This document shows, one piece after another, positions 17,200 to 25,351 of a stretch of 64,000 nucleotides of DNA (the stretch's first letter is position 1; the number at the start of each line of letters is the position of its first letter). Location: NCBI GenBank assembly GCA_030695945.1, contig JAUYOG010000049.1, positions 186,001 through 250,000 on the forward strand. Reading direction: 5' to 3'. Made by a program: the position numbers and the translations under genes. The notes under the pieces are model-generated. The model was not told the DNA's origin and made no database searches. It saw only the letters and a list, made by a program, of their open reading frames with translations. This DNA is from Ramlibacter sp. (GTDB taxonomy: Bacteria; Pseudomonadota; Gammaproteobacteria; Burkholderiales; Burkholderiaceae_C).

Positions 17200-18441
17200 C
17201 TACCGTGGGTTGGCGACGGCGTCGCCGATCTTGACCGTGTCGTTGATCTCGAGGATCAGCGCGTACGAGAGCTTCTCGAAGGGCCGGAACACCATCAGCA
17301 GCCCGTTGCGCTCGTTGGGCAGCTTGATGTTCGTGCGCTCGCCCGGCTGGGAGCGGTCGACCTTGCGCTCGCCGTCCTTCAGGATCGCCAGCACCTGCCC
17401 GCGTTCGATGCCGTCCGCGGTTCCCCGGTTGATCACGACGACCTGGCTCTGGCCGGCGATGGAGACCGCGTTGCCGTAGACGGAAACGATGGTGCCGCTC
17501 ACGGGGCCGCTGGGCGCATGCGGCACGTAACTCAGGAACTCACGCGGCGGCTCGGGCAGGAGCCGGTCCCCGACGCGCATTTCTTCCTTGGCCGAAAGGA
17601 TGTCGATCGTCGCCGGGACGATGGTGTTCTCGTCCTTGCCGTTGACGGCCCGCACCATCTGCGTCGATTCGCTTCGCACCAGCGCGGCCTTGCCGAGGTA
17701 CATGGCTTCGTAGCCGAGGATGGCCTGGGTGACCGGGTCCTTCAGCGGCTTGGCGTTGCGGAAGACGCGATAGTCGTCGTCACGGCCGGCGACCCGCTGC
17801 TTCAGCGGCGTGGCGGCCAAGCCCCGTGCGTAGGCGCGGTCGCCGCGCGTGATGAGCACGCGGTTTTCGGGCGCGGCCACGATGCGCGGGGCCTGCAGCA
17901 GCGCGGCCTCGTCGATGATCACGGGCTCGGCCAGGAAAGGCTCGATCAGGTGCGTCTGCAGGGTCGGGATCGAGGTGTCCGCCAGAGGCTGGATGCGCGT
18001 GCGGGGGGAGACGCGGATCGTGTCGGCCGGCGGCGTGCCGCCGTCGGCTCGCAGGCGCAGCAGGGCACGCCCGTCGATCTTTTCCAGCACCAAGTGCTGG
18101 CCCGGGTAGATTCGGTGCGGATTGCGCACCTGCTCCATGTTCATGCCCCAGAGTTCCGGCCAGCGCCACGGCGTCCTGAGGAACAGCCCGGAAATCGCCC
18201 ACAGCGTATCGCCGCGCTTCACGGTGTACTCATCCGGCGCATTCGGGGCCAGCTCCGACAGGGGCACGCCCATCTGCGCCACCTGCTCGGCCGTCGACCG
18301 CTGGCCCGGGGTGATCGGGTAGTTCTGGGCCCATGCCGGCGCGCCCATCAGGACGGCGGCGGCTACCGCGAGCGCTGTCCAGGCATGCTGGCGAGCGGGT
18401 TTGGCAGGGGCCGTCATCGAAATTTTGCGGTGTTGGTGCAT
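17200..18441 (-). CDS. Exported LysM peptidoglycan-binding protein
   Basis: A 413-residue exported protein. After a signal peptide (hydrophobic core about residues 20-36, ending APAWAQ) it has a LysM domain (about 70-125) beginning DEYTVKRGDTLWAISGLFL and ending HRIYPGQHLVLEK. The remainder is a poorly characterised beta-rich domain conserved with this gene in front of dprA in Burkholderiales. LysM binds GlcNAc units of peptidoglycan, so a periplasmic or envelope role is likely. The start could be the second ATG (18417, MTAPAKPARQ), which gives a more normal signal peptide. It is 12 bp upstream of dprA and divergent from def. Confidence 0.85.
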   Translation of the reverse strand: MHQHRKISMTAPAKPARQHAWTALAVAAAVLMGAPAWAQNYPITPGQRSTAEQVAQMGVPLSELAPNAPDEYTVKRGDTLWAISGLFLRTPWRWPELWGMNMEQVRNPHRIYPGQHLVLEKIDGRALLRLRADGGTPPADTIRVSPRTRIQPLADTSIPTLQTHLIEPFLAEPVIIDEAALLQAPRIVAAPENRVLITRGDRAYARGLAATPLKQRVAGRDDDYRVFRNAKPLKDPVTQAILGYEAMYLGKAALVRSESTQMVRAVNGKDENTIVPATIDILSAKEEMRVGDRLLPEPPREFLSYVPHAPSGPVSGTIVSVYGNAVSIAGQSQVVVINRGTADGIERGQVLAILKDGERKVDRSQPGERTNIKLPNERNGLLMVFRPFEKLSYALILEINDTVKIGDAVANPR

Positions 18442-18605
18442 TGCGGGCTGCGGCTGCCGGCCTGGTGACAGGCAGTCGAAAGTCTTGACAAAGTACTGGC
18501 GATTCTGCGCTCAAGCCCTTGATTGGGCAACGTTTATGGCGTTCGGGCTGTGCCGGAAAAGCCAAAAGTAGCGAAAATAGCGACACCTGCGCTTTTTCCC
18601 GCCGG

Positions 18606-18656
18606 GCCGCCCCAAGGGAAAAAAGCCCCCTCGGGGGCCAGCGAAGCGTGGGGGCT
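18606..18656. repeat. REP-like GC-rich repeat, copy A
   Basis: A CCGCCCCAAG lead is followed by GCCCCCTCGGGGGCCAG, GCGAAG and CGTGGGGGCT, giving internal CCCCC/GGGGG pairing, 15 bp before the def start. A second copy with the same order of elements lies at 38561-38616. Such elements are common between genes in Comamonadaceae genomes (from general recollection; not searched here). Confidence 0.5.
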
Positions 18657-18670
18657 CACAATATTTCTCT

Positions 18671-19183
18671 ATGGCCCTTCTTCCCATTCTTTGTTACCCC
18701 GATCCCCGGCTGCACACCGTTGCCAAGCCGGTGCAGGACGTGGACGCGCGCATCAAGGCCCTGGTCGCCGACATGCTCGAAACGATGTACGACGCCAACG
18801 GCATCGGGCTGGCGGCCACCCAGGTCGACGTCCACGAGCGCCTGGTCGTCATCGACATCTCCGAGCAACGCAACCAGCCCCTGGTGCTGATCAACCCGGA
18901 GATCACCTGGGCCAGCCCCGACAGGCAGGTCAGCGACGAAGGCTGCCTGTCGGTGCCCGGCATCTATGACGGCGTCGAGCGCTCGGCCGCCATCAAGGTG
19001 ACGGCGCTGGACGGAGAGGGCCGTTCGCGCAAACTCGAGGCGCAGGGCATCCTGGCCGTCTGCATCCAGCACGAGATGGACCACCTGCTGGGCAAGGTGT
19101 TCGTGGAGTACCTTTCCCCGCTCAAGCGCAACCGCATCAAGACCAAGATGCTCAAGGCGCGCCGGGAAACCGAACGCGCCTGA
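18671..19183 (+). CDS. def: Peptide deformylase
   Basis: A 170-residue metallo-hydrolase that removes the formyl group from the N-terminal fMet of nascent proteins. All three family motifs are present: GIGLAATQV (about residues 45-53), EGCLSVPG (about 91-98, with the metal-binding Cys) and [11 protein letters not shown] (about 133-143, with two metal His and the catalytic Glu). The length is typical. It is divergent from the LysM gene across a 229-bp gap that holds a REP-like repeat. A lipoprotein gene and fmt follow in the same direction; def and fmt act on the same formyl-Met cycle. Confidence 0.97.
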   Translation: MALLPILCYPDPRLHTVAKPVQDVDARIKALVADMLETMYDANGIGLAATQVDVHERLVVIDISEQRNQPLVLINPEITWASPDRQVSDEGCLSVPGIYDGVERSAAIKVTALDGEGRSRKLEAQGILAVCIQHEMDHLLGKVFVEYLSPLKRNRIKTKMLKARRETERA

Positions 19184-19204
19184 GCCGCTCCGAGGCAATC
19201 CCCC

Positions 19205-19696
19205 ATGCGAAAGCTGCTCCTTGCCGGTCTCGCCTCCTTGCTGGTTGGCTGCGCGGGGAGCCCGTTCGCCGGATATGACATCCCGGCCGGCGCCCCCCGG
19301 GACGCCGTGATCGCGCGCATGGGCCAGCCTCACCGGGTGGTCCGCCTGGCCGGCGGCGAGCGGCTGCAATACTCGCTGCAGCCCTACGGCCAGTTCGCGT
19401 GGATGGTCGACCTGGACACCACGGGCCGCGTGACCCAGGCGCGACAGGTGCTGACCGAAGGCAACTTCCACCGCATCGAGCCGGGTAAATGGACCCGCGA
19501 GGACGTGGAGCGCGAATTCGGCCGGCCCGCGTGGGTGGACGGCGTCGCCAGCTGGAACGGCCCGGTCATGACCTACCGCTGGCGCGATATTGCCAACAGC
19601 GACATGTTCTACTACGTCTACCTGGATCCGCAGGGCGTGGTCCGGCGCGCGCACCCGGGCATGGAATTCATCAACACCCCCGACGACAGGCGCTAA
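19205..19696 (+). CDS. SmpA/OmlA-like small lipoprotein
   Basis: A 163-residue lipoprotein with signal peptide [16 protein letters not shown] (Cys16 lipidated). The mature part carries two copies of a BamE/SmpA-like pattern: [16 protein letters not shown] (about 29-44) and [16 protein letters not shown] (about 95-110), each a helix ending in G(R/Q)P followed by beta strands. This resembles the fold of the outer-membrane assembly factor BamE, but the protein is not BamE itself. It lies between def and fmt with gaps of 21 and 10 bp, so it is probably part of that operon. The role is unknown. Confidence 0.75.
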   Translation: MRKLLLAGLASLLVGCAGSPFAGYDIPAGAPRDAVIARMGQPHRVVRLAGGERLQYSLQPYGQFAWMVDLDTTGRVTQARQVLTEGNFHRIEPGKWTREDVEREFGRPAWVDGVASWNGPVMTYRWRDIANSDMFYYVYLDPQGVVRRAHPGMEFINTPDDRR

Positions 19697-19706
19697 CTTC
19701 AACAAA

Positions 19707-20675
19707 GTGAAAGTCATCTTCGCGGGCACGCCCGAATTCGCCCGCGCGGCGCTCCAGAGGCTGCACGCTGCGGGCTTCCGCGTCCCCCTGGTCCTGACCC
19801 AGCCGGACCGGCCGGCCGGCCGCGGCATGAAACTGCACGCCTCGCCGGTCAAGCTTTTCGCGCAGGAAAACGGCGTCCCGGTCGCGCAGCCGCGCAGCCT
19901 GCGGCTGGACGGCAAATACCCGGAAGATGCGTCGGCCGCGAAGCAGGCGATCGAAGCCGCGCAGGCCGACGTGATGGTCGTCGCCGCGTACGGCCTGATC
20001 CTGCCGCAATGGGTGCTCGATGCGCCGCGCCTGGGGTGCCTCAACATCCATGCCTCTTTGCTGCCGCGCTGGCGCGGCGCCGCGCCGATCCATCGGGCGA
20101 TCGAGGCCGGTGACGCGCAGACCGGAGTGACCATCATGCAGATGGACGCCGGGCTGGACACCGGCGCCATGCTGCTGCGCGAAGCCGTGCCCATCGCCGC
20201 CGATGACACGACGGCGTCGCTGCACGACAAGCTCGCCGCACTGGGCGCCCGTTTGGTCGTCGAGGCGCTGGAGCTGGCAGCCTGCGGCGGCCTGAAGCCC
20301 GTGGCGCAGCCCGAAGCGGGCGTCACCTACGCGCACAAGATCGAGAAGGCCGAGGCGGCGATCGACTGGTCGCAGCCCGCCGAGGCGATCGCGCGGCGAA
20401 TCCGCGCCTTCGACCCCTTCCCGGGCGCCTGCGGCGTGGTGGCGGGCGAGGTGGTCAAGCTGTGGGCGGCCGCTGCAGTCGCCGCCCCGGCGGGCGCCGG
20501 CGTGCCCGGCCTGATCGAGGCCGTCGCGCCGGACGGGCTCCACGTGCGTTGTGGCAGCGGCACCCTGCGCGTCACGCAATTGCAGCGCGCCGGCGGAAAA
20601 CGCCTGCCTGTGGCAGACTTCCTGCGCGGCTTCGAGTTGAAGCCCGGCATGGTGTTCGAGTCCCGCCCGTCCTGA
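19707..20675 (+). CDS. fmt: Methionyl-tRNA formyltransferase
   Basis: A 322-residue enzyme that transfers a formyl group from 10-formyl-THF to Met-tRNA(fMet) for translation initiation. I chose the GTG at 19707 ([12 protein letters not shown]), which matches the universal Fmt N-terminus; frames upstream overlap the lipoprotein. Motifs: [19 protein letters not shown], the catalytic block [18 protein letters not shown] (about 117-134) with its Asn/His/Asp set, and [18 protein letters not shown]. The C-terminal tRNA-binding domain follows from about residue 205. It sits 10 bp from the lipoprotein and 10 bp from azlC. Confidence 0.97.
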   Translation: MKVIFAGTPEFARAALQRLHAAGFRVPLVLTQPDRPAGRGMKLHASPVKLFAQENGVPVAQPRSLRLDGKYPEDASAAKQAIEAAQADVMVVAAYGLILPQWVLDAPRLGCLNIHASLLPRWRGAAPIHRAIEAGDAQTGVTIMQMDAGLDTGAMLLREAVPIAADDTTASLHDKLAALGARLVVEALELAACGGLKPVAQPEAGVTYAHKIEKAEAAIDWSQPAEAIARRIRAFDPFPGACGVVAGEVVKLWAAAAVAAPAGAGVPGLIEAVAPDGLHVRCGSGTLRVTQLQRAGGKRLPVADFLRGFELKPGMVFESRPS

Positions 20676-20685
20676 TCCTTTCCCC

Positions 20686-21420
20686 GTGTTCTTCCTGCCT
20701 TCGATCCATCACCACGCGGCGTTCCGCGAAGGCGCCCGCGAAATGGTGCCGCTCGCCACCGGCATCGGCGCCTGGGGCCTGATGACGGGCGTCGCCATGG
20801 TGAAGTCGGGCATGAGCGTTGTCGAAGCGCTGGCCATGACCTTCCTCGTGTACGCGGGCAGTTCCCAGCTCGCTTCCATCCCGCTCATCGTCGCGGGTGC
20901 GCCCGCATGGGTGATCCTGGCCACGGGCTTCTGCGTGAACCTGCGCTTCGTCGTCTTCAGCCTGCACCTGCGGCCCTACCTGATGCACATGCCTCGCTGG
21001 CGGCGGCTGGCACACGGCTACCTCACGGCCGACATGACGTACGCGATGTTCACGAGCCGCTTCCCGCAGCCGGGCCAAACCGTGGCCGAGCGCGCCGAGC
21101 AGGAGTCCTACCTGGCGGGCAATTACTTCGCCACCTGGACCAGCTGGATGCTGCCGAGCGTCGCGGGCATCGCCCTCGCAAACCTCATCCCCACTTCCTG
21201 GGGCCTGGGCTTTGCCGGCGTGCTGTGCCTGATCGGCATCCTGTGCTCGCTGGCCAACACGCCGCTGAGCCTGCTGTCGGCGTTGATCGCAGGCACCGCG
21301 GCGGTGGCTGCCTACGCCCTGCCGCTGAAGCTCAACATCGTCATTGCGATCGCGGCCGCGGTACTGGCCAGCTTCTGGCTCGAAAAACGCGCTCCGGCGG
21401 CGTGGCGACAGACTGCATGA
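20686..21420 (+). CDS. azlC: AzlC family branched-chain amino acid exporter, large subunit
   Basis: A 244-residue inner-membrane protein beginning at GTG. Its N-terminus FREGAREMVPLATGIGAWGLMTGVAM, hydrophobic helices throughout and the early YAGSSQLASIPLI motif (about 64-76) are those of AzlC/YgaZ. With the small AzlD/YgaH subunit it exports branched-chain amino acids or methionine (characterised in Corynebacterium BrnFE and E. coli YgaZH). The stop overlaps the azlD start as ATGA. It follows fmt by 10 bp. Confidence 0.88.
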   Translation: MFFLPSIHHHAAFREGAREMVPLATGIGAWGLMTGVAMVKSGMSVVEALAMTFLVYAGSSQLASIPLIVAGAPAWVILATGFCVNLRFVVFSLHLRPYLMHMPRWRRLAHGYLTADMTYAMFTSRFPQPGQTVAERAEQESYLAGNYFATWTSWMLPSVAGIALANLIPTSWGLGFAGVLCLIGILCSLANTPLSLLSALIAGTAAVAAYALPLKLNIVIAIAAAVLASFWLEKRAPAAWRQTA

Positions 21421-21755
21421 ATGCCGCCACCGACCTCTGGACCCTCGCCGTCATCTGCGGCCTCGCCGGTGTCACCGTGCTCACGCGCTGCTTCTTCTTC
21501 ATCCTGGACCGGCCCTGGGCGCTGCCGCAATGGGCGCATCGCGCCCTGCAGTACGCGCCGGTGGCCGCGCTGGCCGGCGTGGTCGCGCCGGAAGTGCTGG
21601 TCGCGGGCGGCCATCTCGTGTCGACCTGGCAGGATGCGCGCCTCTTCGCCGCCCCGGCCGGTGCCCTCGTGTATTTCTGGCGGCGCAGCGTGCTGATGAC
21701 GATTGCCGTCGGCATGGCCGTGTACCTGCCGCTGCACCTCGGACTTGGCTGGTAA
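21417..21755 (+). CDS. azlD: AzlD family exporter, small subunit
   Basis: A 112-residue protein with about four short membrane segments and the AzlD/YgaH features [13 protein letters not shown] and [18 protein letters not shown] near the N-terminus. The ATG overlaps the azlC stop (ATGA), showing translational coupling expected for a two-subunit exporter. After its stop the pgk gene begins 55 bp on, with TAAAAT at 21777-21782 as a possible -10 element. Confidence 0.86.
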   Translation: MNAATDLWTLAVICGLAGVTVLTRCFFFILDRPWALPQWAHRALQYAPVAALAGVVAPEVLVAGGHLVSTWQDARLFAAPAGALVYFWRRSVLMTIAVGMAVYLPLHLGLGW

Positions 21756-21810
21756 CTCTGCGGTCACGCGGGCTTCTAAAATGAGTAGTTTTGCCCGAAG
21801 CGAGCCCGCC

Positions 21811-23004
21811 ATGAACGTCCTGCGATTTTCCGATCTTTGTGCCCAAGGCAAGGCGCGCGGCCAGCGCGTCTTCATCCGCGCCGACCTCAACGTGCCGCAG
21901 GACGACGCCGGCCACATCACCGAGGACACCCGCATCCGGGCCTCGGTGCCCTGCATCCGCATGGCGCTGGACGCCGGCGCGGCGGTGATGGTGACGTCCC
22001 ACCTCGGGCGCCCGACGGAGGGCGAGTTCAAGCCCGAGGATTCGCTGGCCCCCGTGGCCACGCGCCTGGGCGAATTGCTGGGGCGCGAGGTTCCGCTCCA
22101 ACGCGACTGGGTGGGCGGCGTCGACGTGCAGCCCGGCCAGGTGGTCTTGCTGGAGAACTGCCGCGTGAACAAGGGCGAGAAGAAGAACGATCCGGCGCTG
22201 GCGCAGAAGATGGCGGCGCTGTGCGACATCTTCGTGAATGATGCCTTCGGCACGGCGCACCGCGCCGAAGGCACGACCTACGGCATCGCCCAATATGCGA
22301 AGGTGGCTTGCGCAGGGCCGTTGCTCGCGGCCGAGATCGACGCGATCACGAAGGCGCTGGCTCACCCGAAGCGGCCGCTGGTAGCCATCGTCGCCGGCTC
22401 CAAGGTTTCCACGAAGCTCACGATCCTGAAGTCGCTTTCGCGCAACGTCGACCAGCTCATCGTCGGCGGCGGCATCGCCAACACCTTCATGCTGGCCGCG
22501 GGGCTGAAGATCGGCAAGTCCCTGGCCGAGGCCGATCTCGTGGACGAGGCCAAGGCCGTGATCGAAGCCATGAAGGCGCGGGGCGCGGAAGTGCCGATCC
22601 CGACCGACGTGGTGACGGCCAAGACGTTTGCGGCCGACGCGCCCGCAACGACCAAGGCCGCCACCGACGTGGCCGACGACGACCTGATCCTGGACATCGG
22701 CCCGCAGACCGCGGCCAGGCTCGCTGCGCAGCTGAAGTCGGCGGGCACCATCGTCTGGAACGGGCCGGTCGGCGTGTTCGAGTTCGACGCATTCGCCAAG
22801 GGAACGGAAGCCATCGCCCGGGCGATCGCGGAGTCCAGCGCCTTCAGCATCGCGGGCGGCGGCGACACGCTCGCGGCCATCGCCAAGTACGGCATCGAGA
22901 AGGACGTGGGCTACATCTCCACTGGTGGCGGCGCCTTCCTGGAGGTGCTGGAAGGCAAGACCCTGCCGGCGTTCGAGATCCTGCAAAAGAGGGCGAACGG
23001 CTGA
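21811..23004 (+). CDS. pgk: Phosphoglycerate kinase
   Basis: A 397-residue glycolytic and gluconeogenic enzyme (1,3-bisphosphoglycerate + ADP to 3-phosphoglycerate + ATP). The ATG at 21811 gives MNVLRFSDL; an in-frame ATG ten codons upstream is less likely. Substrate motifs [11 protein letters not shown] (about 19-29), [10 protein letters not shown] (about 64-73) and NEC-type ENCRVNKGE are present, with the nucleotide-binding [10 protein letters not shown] and the C-terminal [13 protein letters not shown] loop. The length is normal. A GC-rich stem follows the stop. Confidence 0.97.
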   Translation: MNVLRFSDLCAQGKARGQRVFIRADLNVPQDDAGHITEDTRIRASVPCIRMALDAGAAVMVTSHLGRPTEGEFKPEDSLAPVATRLGELLGREVPLQRDWVGGVDVQPGQVVLLENCRVNKGEKKNDPALAQKMAALCDIFVNDAFGTAHRAEGTTYGIAQYAKVACAGPLLAAEIDAITKALAHPKRPLVAIVAGSKVSTKLTILKSLSRNVDQLIVGGGIANTFMLAAGLKIGKSLAEADLVDEAKAVIEAMKARGAEVPIPTDVVTAKTFAADAPATTKAATDVADDDLILDIGPQTAARLAAQLKSAGTIVWNGPVGVFEFDAFAKGTEAIARAIAESSAFSIAGGGDTLAAIAKYGIEKDVGYISTGGGAFLEVLEGKTLPAFEILQKRANG

Positions 23005-23017
23005 AGCGCTTGACGCG

Positions 23018-23043
23018 GGGGCTTTAAGAAAACGCTAAGCCCC
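23018..23043 (+). terminator. Hairpin after pgk
   Basis: GGGGCTT (23018-23024) pairs with AAGCCCC (23037-23043) around a 12-base loop, 14 bases after the pgk stop. There is no U-tract after it, so it is at best a weak or factor-assisted terminator. Confidence 0.4.
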
Positions 23044-23073
23044 GGCCCCGACCATGGCAGCCAAGGAGTTGCC

Positions 23074-23481
23074 ATGAGACGTCACATCTTCGTTCCCTGC
23101 TGGGTCGCAGCCTTCGGTGCCGCGGCCTTCCTCATCCCCTTCGCGCATGCCGCTGAGCCTGCGCACCTGCTGGCCGGCTACAGCGCCCAGGCCGGCGCGA
23201 GCGCGTCGCCAGCGCGCGGGCAGGCTCTGTTCACCACCCGGCAGGGCCGCGACTGGAGCTGCGCAACCTGCCATGGGGCGCTGCCGGTGCATGCCGGCAA
23301 GCACGCGTCGACCGGCAAGGCGATCGCGGCGCTGGCGCCCGCTTTCAACGCCGAACGATTCACCGATCCGGCGAAAACCGAGAAATGGTTTCGCCGCAAC
23401 TGCAACGACGTGATCGGCCGCGAATGCAGCGCAGGCGAGAAAGCCGACGTGCTCGCCTGGCTGCTCACCCTGAAGCACTAG
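23074..23481 (+). CDS. shp: SHP-type (sphaeroides heme protein, DUF1924) cytochrome c
   Basis: A 135-residue exported monohaem c-type cytochrome. The signal peptide ends AFAHAA-like (about residue 27). The haem motif CATCH is at 63-67. The C-terminal segment EKWFRRNCNDVIGREC aligns in my memory with SHP of Rhodobacter sphaeroides, where the Asn just before the first Cys of this element is an unusual axial haem ligand that leaves on O2 binding; here that is Asn109, with Cys110 and Cys118 as the likely disulfide. SHP binds O2, NO and small amines in the periplasm. It is followed by diheme cytochrome c, cytochrome b and a two-component system, the known shp gene neighbourhood. Confidence 0.85.
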   Translation: MRRHIFVPCWVAAFGAAAFLIPFAHAAEPAHLLAGYSAQAGASASPARGQALFTTRQGRDWSCATCHGALPVHAGKHASTGKAIAALAPAFNAERFTDPAKTEKWFRRNCNDVIGRECSAGEKADVLAWLLTLKH

Positions 23482-23490
23482 GAGGCGGCC

Positions 23491-23952
23491 ATGTTTCACC
23501 GGATCGGAACACTCGCCGTGATCGCCATCGCCGGCACGGCCTGGGCCGGGGACCACGAACGCGCGCTGCGCGCAGCCCCGCTCCCCCTGTACACGCAGGA
23601 GTGCGCGTCCTGCCACGTTGCCTATCCGCCCGGCCTGTTGCCGTCCGCGTCCTGGCAACGGCTCATGGGCAACCTGCCGCGCCACTACGGCACCGACGCC
23701 TCGCTCGACGCGACGTCGCTGACGGAGCTCTCCGCCTGGCTCGCCGCGAACGCGGGCAGTTACCGACGGGTGCGCGAAGAGCCCCCGCAAGACCGGATCA
23801 CCCGGTCGGCGTGGTTCCTGCGCAAGCACGACGAAGTGCCCGCACGCGCCTGGAAACTGCCCGCCGTGAAAAGCCCGTCCAACTGCAGCGCCTGCCACAC
23901 GCGGGCCGATCAAGGAGATTTCGATGAACACGACGTCCGCATCCCGCGCTGA
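23491..23952 (+). CDS. dhc: Diheme cytochrome c (DHC-type electron donor to SHP)
   Basis: A 153-residue periplasmic protein with signal peptide (about 1-19) and two haem c motifs, CASCH (38-42) and CSACH (132-136). The early LYTQECASCHVAYPPGLLP and the WQRLMGNLPRHYGTDASL segments match the family of low-potential diheme cytochromes that reduce SHP. It lies 9 bp after shp; its 3' end overlaps the cytochrome b gene by 29 bp, with AAGGAG for that gene inside this coding region. The electron route inferred is quinol to cytochrome b to DHC to SHP. Confidence 0.87.
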   Translation: MFHRIGTLAVIAIAGTAWAGDHERALRAAPLPLYTQECASCHVAYPPGLLPSASWQRLMGNLPRHYGTDASLDATSLTELSAWLAANAGSYRRVREEPPQDRITRSAWFLRKHDEVPARAWKLPAVKSPSNCSACHTRADQGDFDEHDVRIPR

Positions 23953-24649
23953 AGCGCCTGCAATGCAAGCGGCGCAGGCCAGGGTCCTGGTCTGGGACCT
24001 GCCGGTGCGCGTCTTCCACTGGCTGATGGTGGCGAGCTTCGCCGGTGCCTGGCTCACCGCCGAGAGCGAGCGCTGGCGCCAGGTCCACGTGACGCTGGGC
24101 TACACGATGGCGGGGCTGGTTGCCTTTCGCATCCTGTGGGGCCTCGTCGGCTCGAAGCCGGCCCGTTTTTCGAATTTCGTGCGGGGTCCGGCCAGGGCGG
24201 CGCGCTACGTCATCTCCATCTTGCGCGGCGAAGCCGAGCACCACACCGGGCACAACCCGGCCGGCGCGCTCGCCATCGTGGCCCTGTTGCTGATGGCGGC
24301 CGGTGTCACGGCCAGCGGCTGGGCCCACTTCAACGAGATCGGCGGTCATGCGATGGAGGAAGTGCACGAGGCGGCCGCCAACATCATGATCGCCCTGGTC
24401 GGCGCGCACCTGGTGGGCGTCGTCGTGGGCAGCTGGGTGCATCGCGAGAACCTGATGCGTGCCATGGTCACCGGCCTCAAGTCGGGCAGGCAGCGGGAAG
24501 GCGCGCGCCGCGCCTGGCGCGGCGTCGGTATCGCCCTGCTCGCTGCCGTGCTCGGGTTCTGGGCGCTGCAATGGCAGGCCGGGCCCGATGCCGCCCTCGC
24601 ATCGACCAGCACCGGTGCGCAGCGCGGCCACGACGATGACGACGATTGA
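23924..24649 (+). CDS. Cytochrome b561-type membrane diheme protein
   Basis: A 241-residue inner-membrane cytochrome b with four helices. Likely haem-b ligands are His in VFHWLMV, HVTLGYTMAG, EVHEAAANIM and GAHLVGVVVGSWVH. The ATG at 23924 has a strong AAGGAG seven bases upstream, within dhc. The protein ends in an unusual run HDDDDD. In shp clusters this protein is thought to oxidise quinol or another donor and pass electrons to DHC. The acidic tail would face one side of the membrane near the haem and could dock the basic cytochrome; that is inference. Confidence 0.86.
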   Translation: MNTTSASRAEAPAMQAAQARVLVWDLPVRVFHWLMVASFAGAWLTAESERWRQVHVTLGYTMAGLVAFRILWGLVGSKPARFSNFVRGPARAARYVISILRGEAEHHTGHNPAGALAIVALLLMAAGVTASGWAHFNEIGGHAMEEVHEAAANIMIALVGAHLVGVVVGSWVHRENLMRAMVTGLKSGRQREGARRAWRGVGIALLAAVLGFWALQWQAGPDAALASTSTGAQRGHDDDDD

Positions 24650-24679
24650 GCCACGGGCACGAGCGACCATAATTCCCCG

Positions 24680-25351
24680 ATGCGCATCCTGCTGGCCGAA
24701 GACGATCCGCTGCTGGGGGACGGCTTGCGGGCCGGCCTGCGGCAGTCGGGCTTCCAGGTGGACTGGGTGCGCGACGGCGTCGCGGCCGAACGGGAGTTGC
24801 GCGCTGAGCCCTACGCCGCCGCGGTCCTGGACCTGGGCCTGCCGCTGAAGGACGGGATGGCGGTGCTGGCATCCATCCGTCGCGAGGGCGTGAAGACCCC
24901 CGTATTGGTGCTGACGGCCCGCGACGCCGTTCCCGATCGCATCCGCGGGCTGGACCTGGGCGCCGACGACTATGTGGTCAAGCCGGTCGATCTCCACGAA
25001 CTCGCTGCGCGGCTGCGTGCCCTGGTGCGTCGGGCGCATGGCCAGCCCGAGGAACGCCTTTTCGCATTGGACGTGGCGCTCGATCCGGCGTCGCGCACTG
25101 TGCAGCGCGGCGGGGAGCCCGTCACGCTGCCCGCGCGCGAGTTCGACCTGCTCCATGCGCTGATGCTCAACGCCGGGCGCGTCCTCTCGCGCGAGCAGCT
25201 CGAGCAGCACCTCTACAGCTGGGGCCGGGAAGTCGAAAGCAACGCCGTGGAGGTGCATGTCCACCACCTGCGCCGCAAGCTGGGCAACGGCCTGATCCAG
25301 ACCGTGCGCGGCGTCGGCTACATCGTGCCGCGCGAAAGCGCCGCGCCATGA
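24680..25351 (+). CDS. OmpR-family response regulator (QseB-like)
   Basis: A 223-residue regulator with a receiver domain (acidic pair in LLAEDDPLLG, phospho-acceptor Asp51 in AVLDLGLPLKDG, Lys in YVVKPVDL) and a winged-helix DNA-binding domain ending NAVEVHVHHLRRKLG...VRGVGYIV. It starts 30 bp after the cytochrome b gene and overlaps the kinase gene by ATGA, so the whole shp block reads as one operon. Its target is probably the shp operon itself, as proposed for such clusters elsewhere; no binding site was identified. Confidence 0.92.
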   Translation: MRILLAEDDPLLGDGLRAGLRQSGFQVDWVRDGVAAERELRAEPYAAAVLDLGLPLKDGMAVLASIRREGVKTPVLVLTARDAVPDRIRGLDLGADDYVVKPVDLHELAARLRALVRRAHGQPEERLFALDVALDPASRTVQRGGEPVTLPAREFDLLHALMLNAGRVLSREQLEQHLYSWGREVESNAVEVHVHHLRRKLGNGLIQTVRGVGYIVPRESAAP

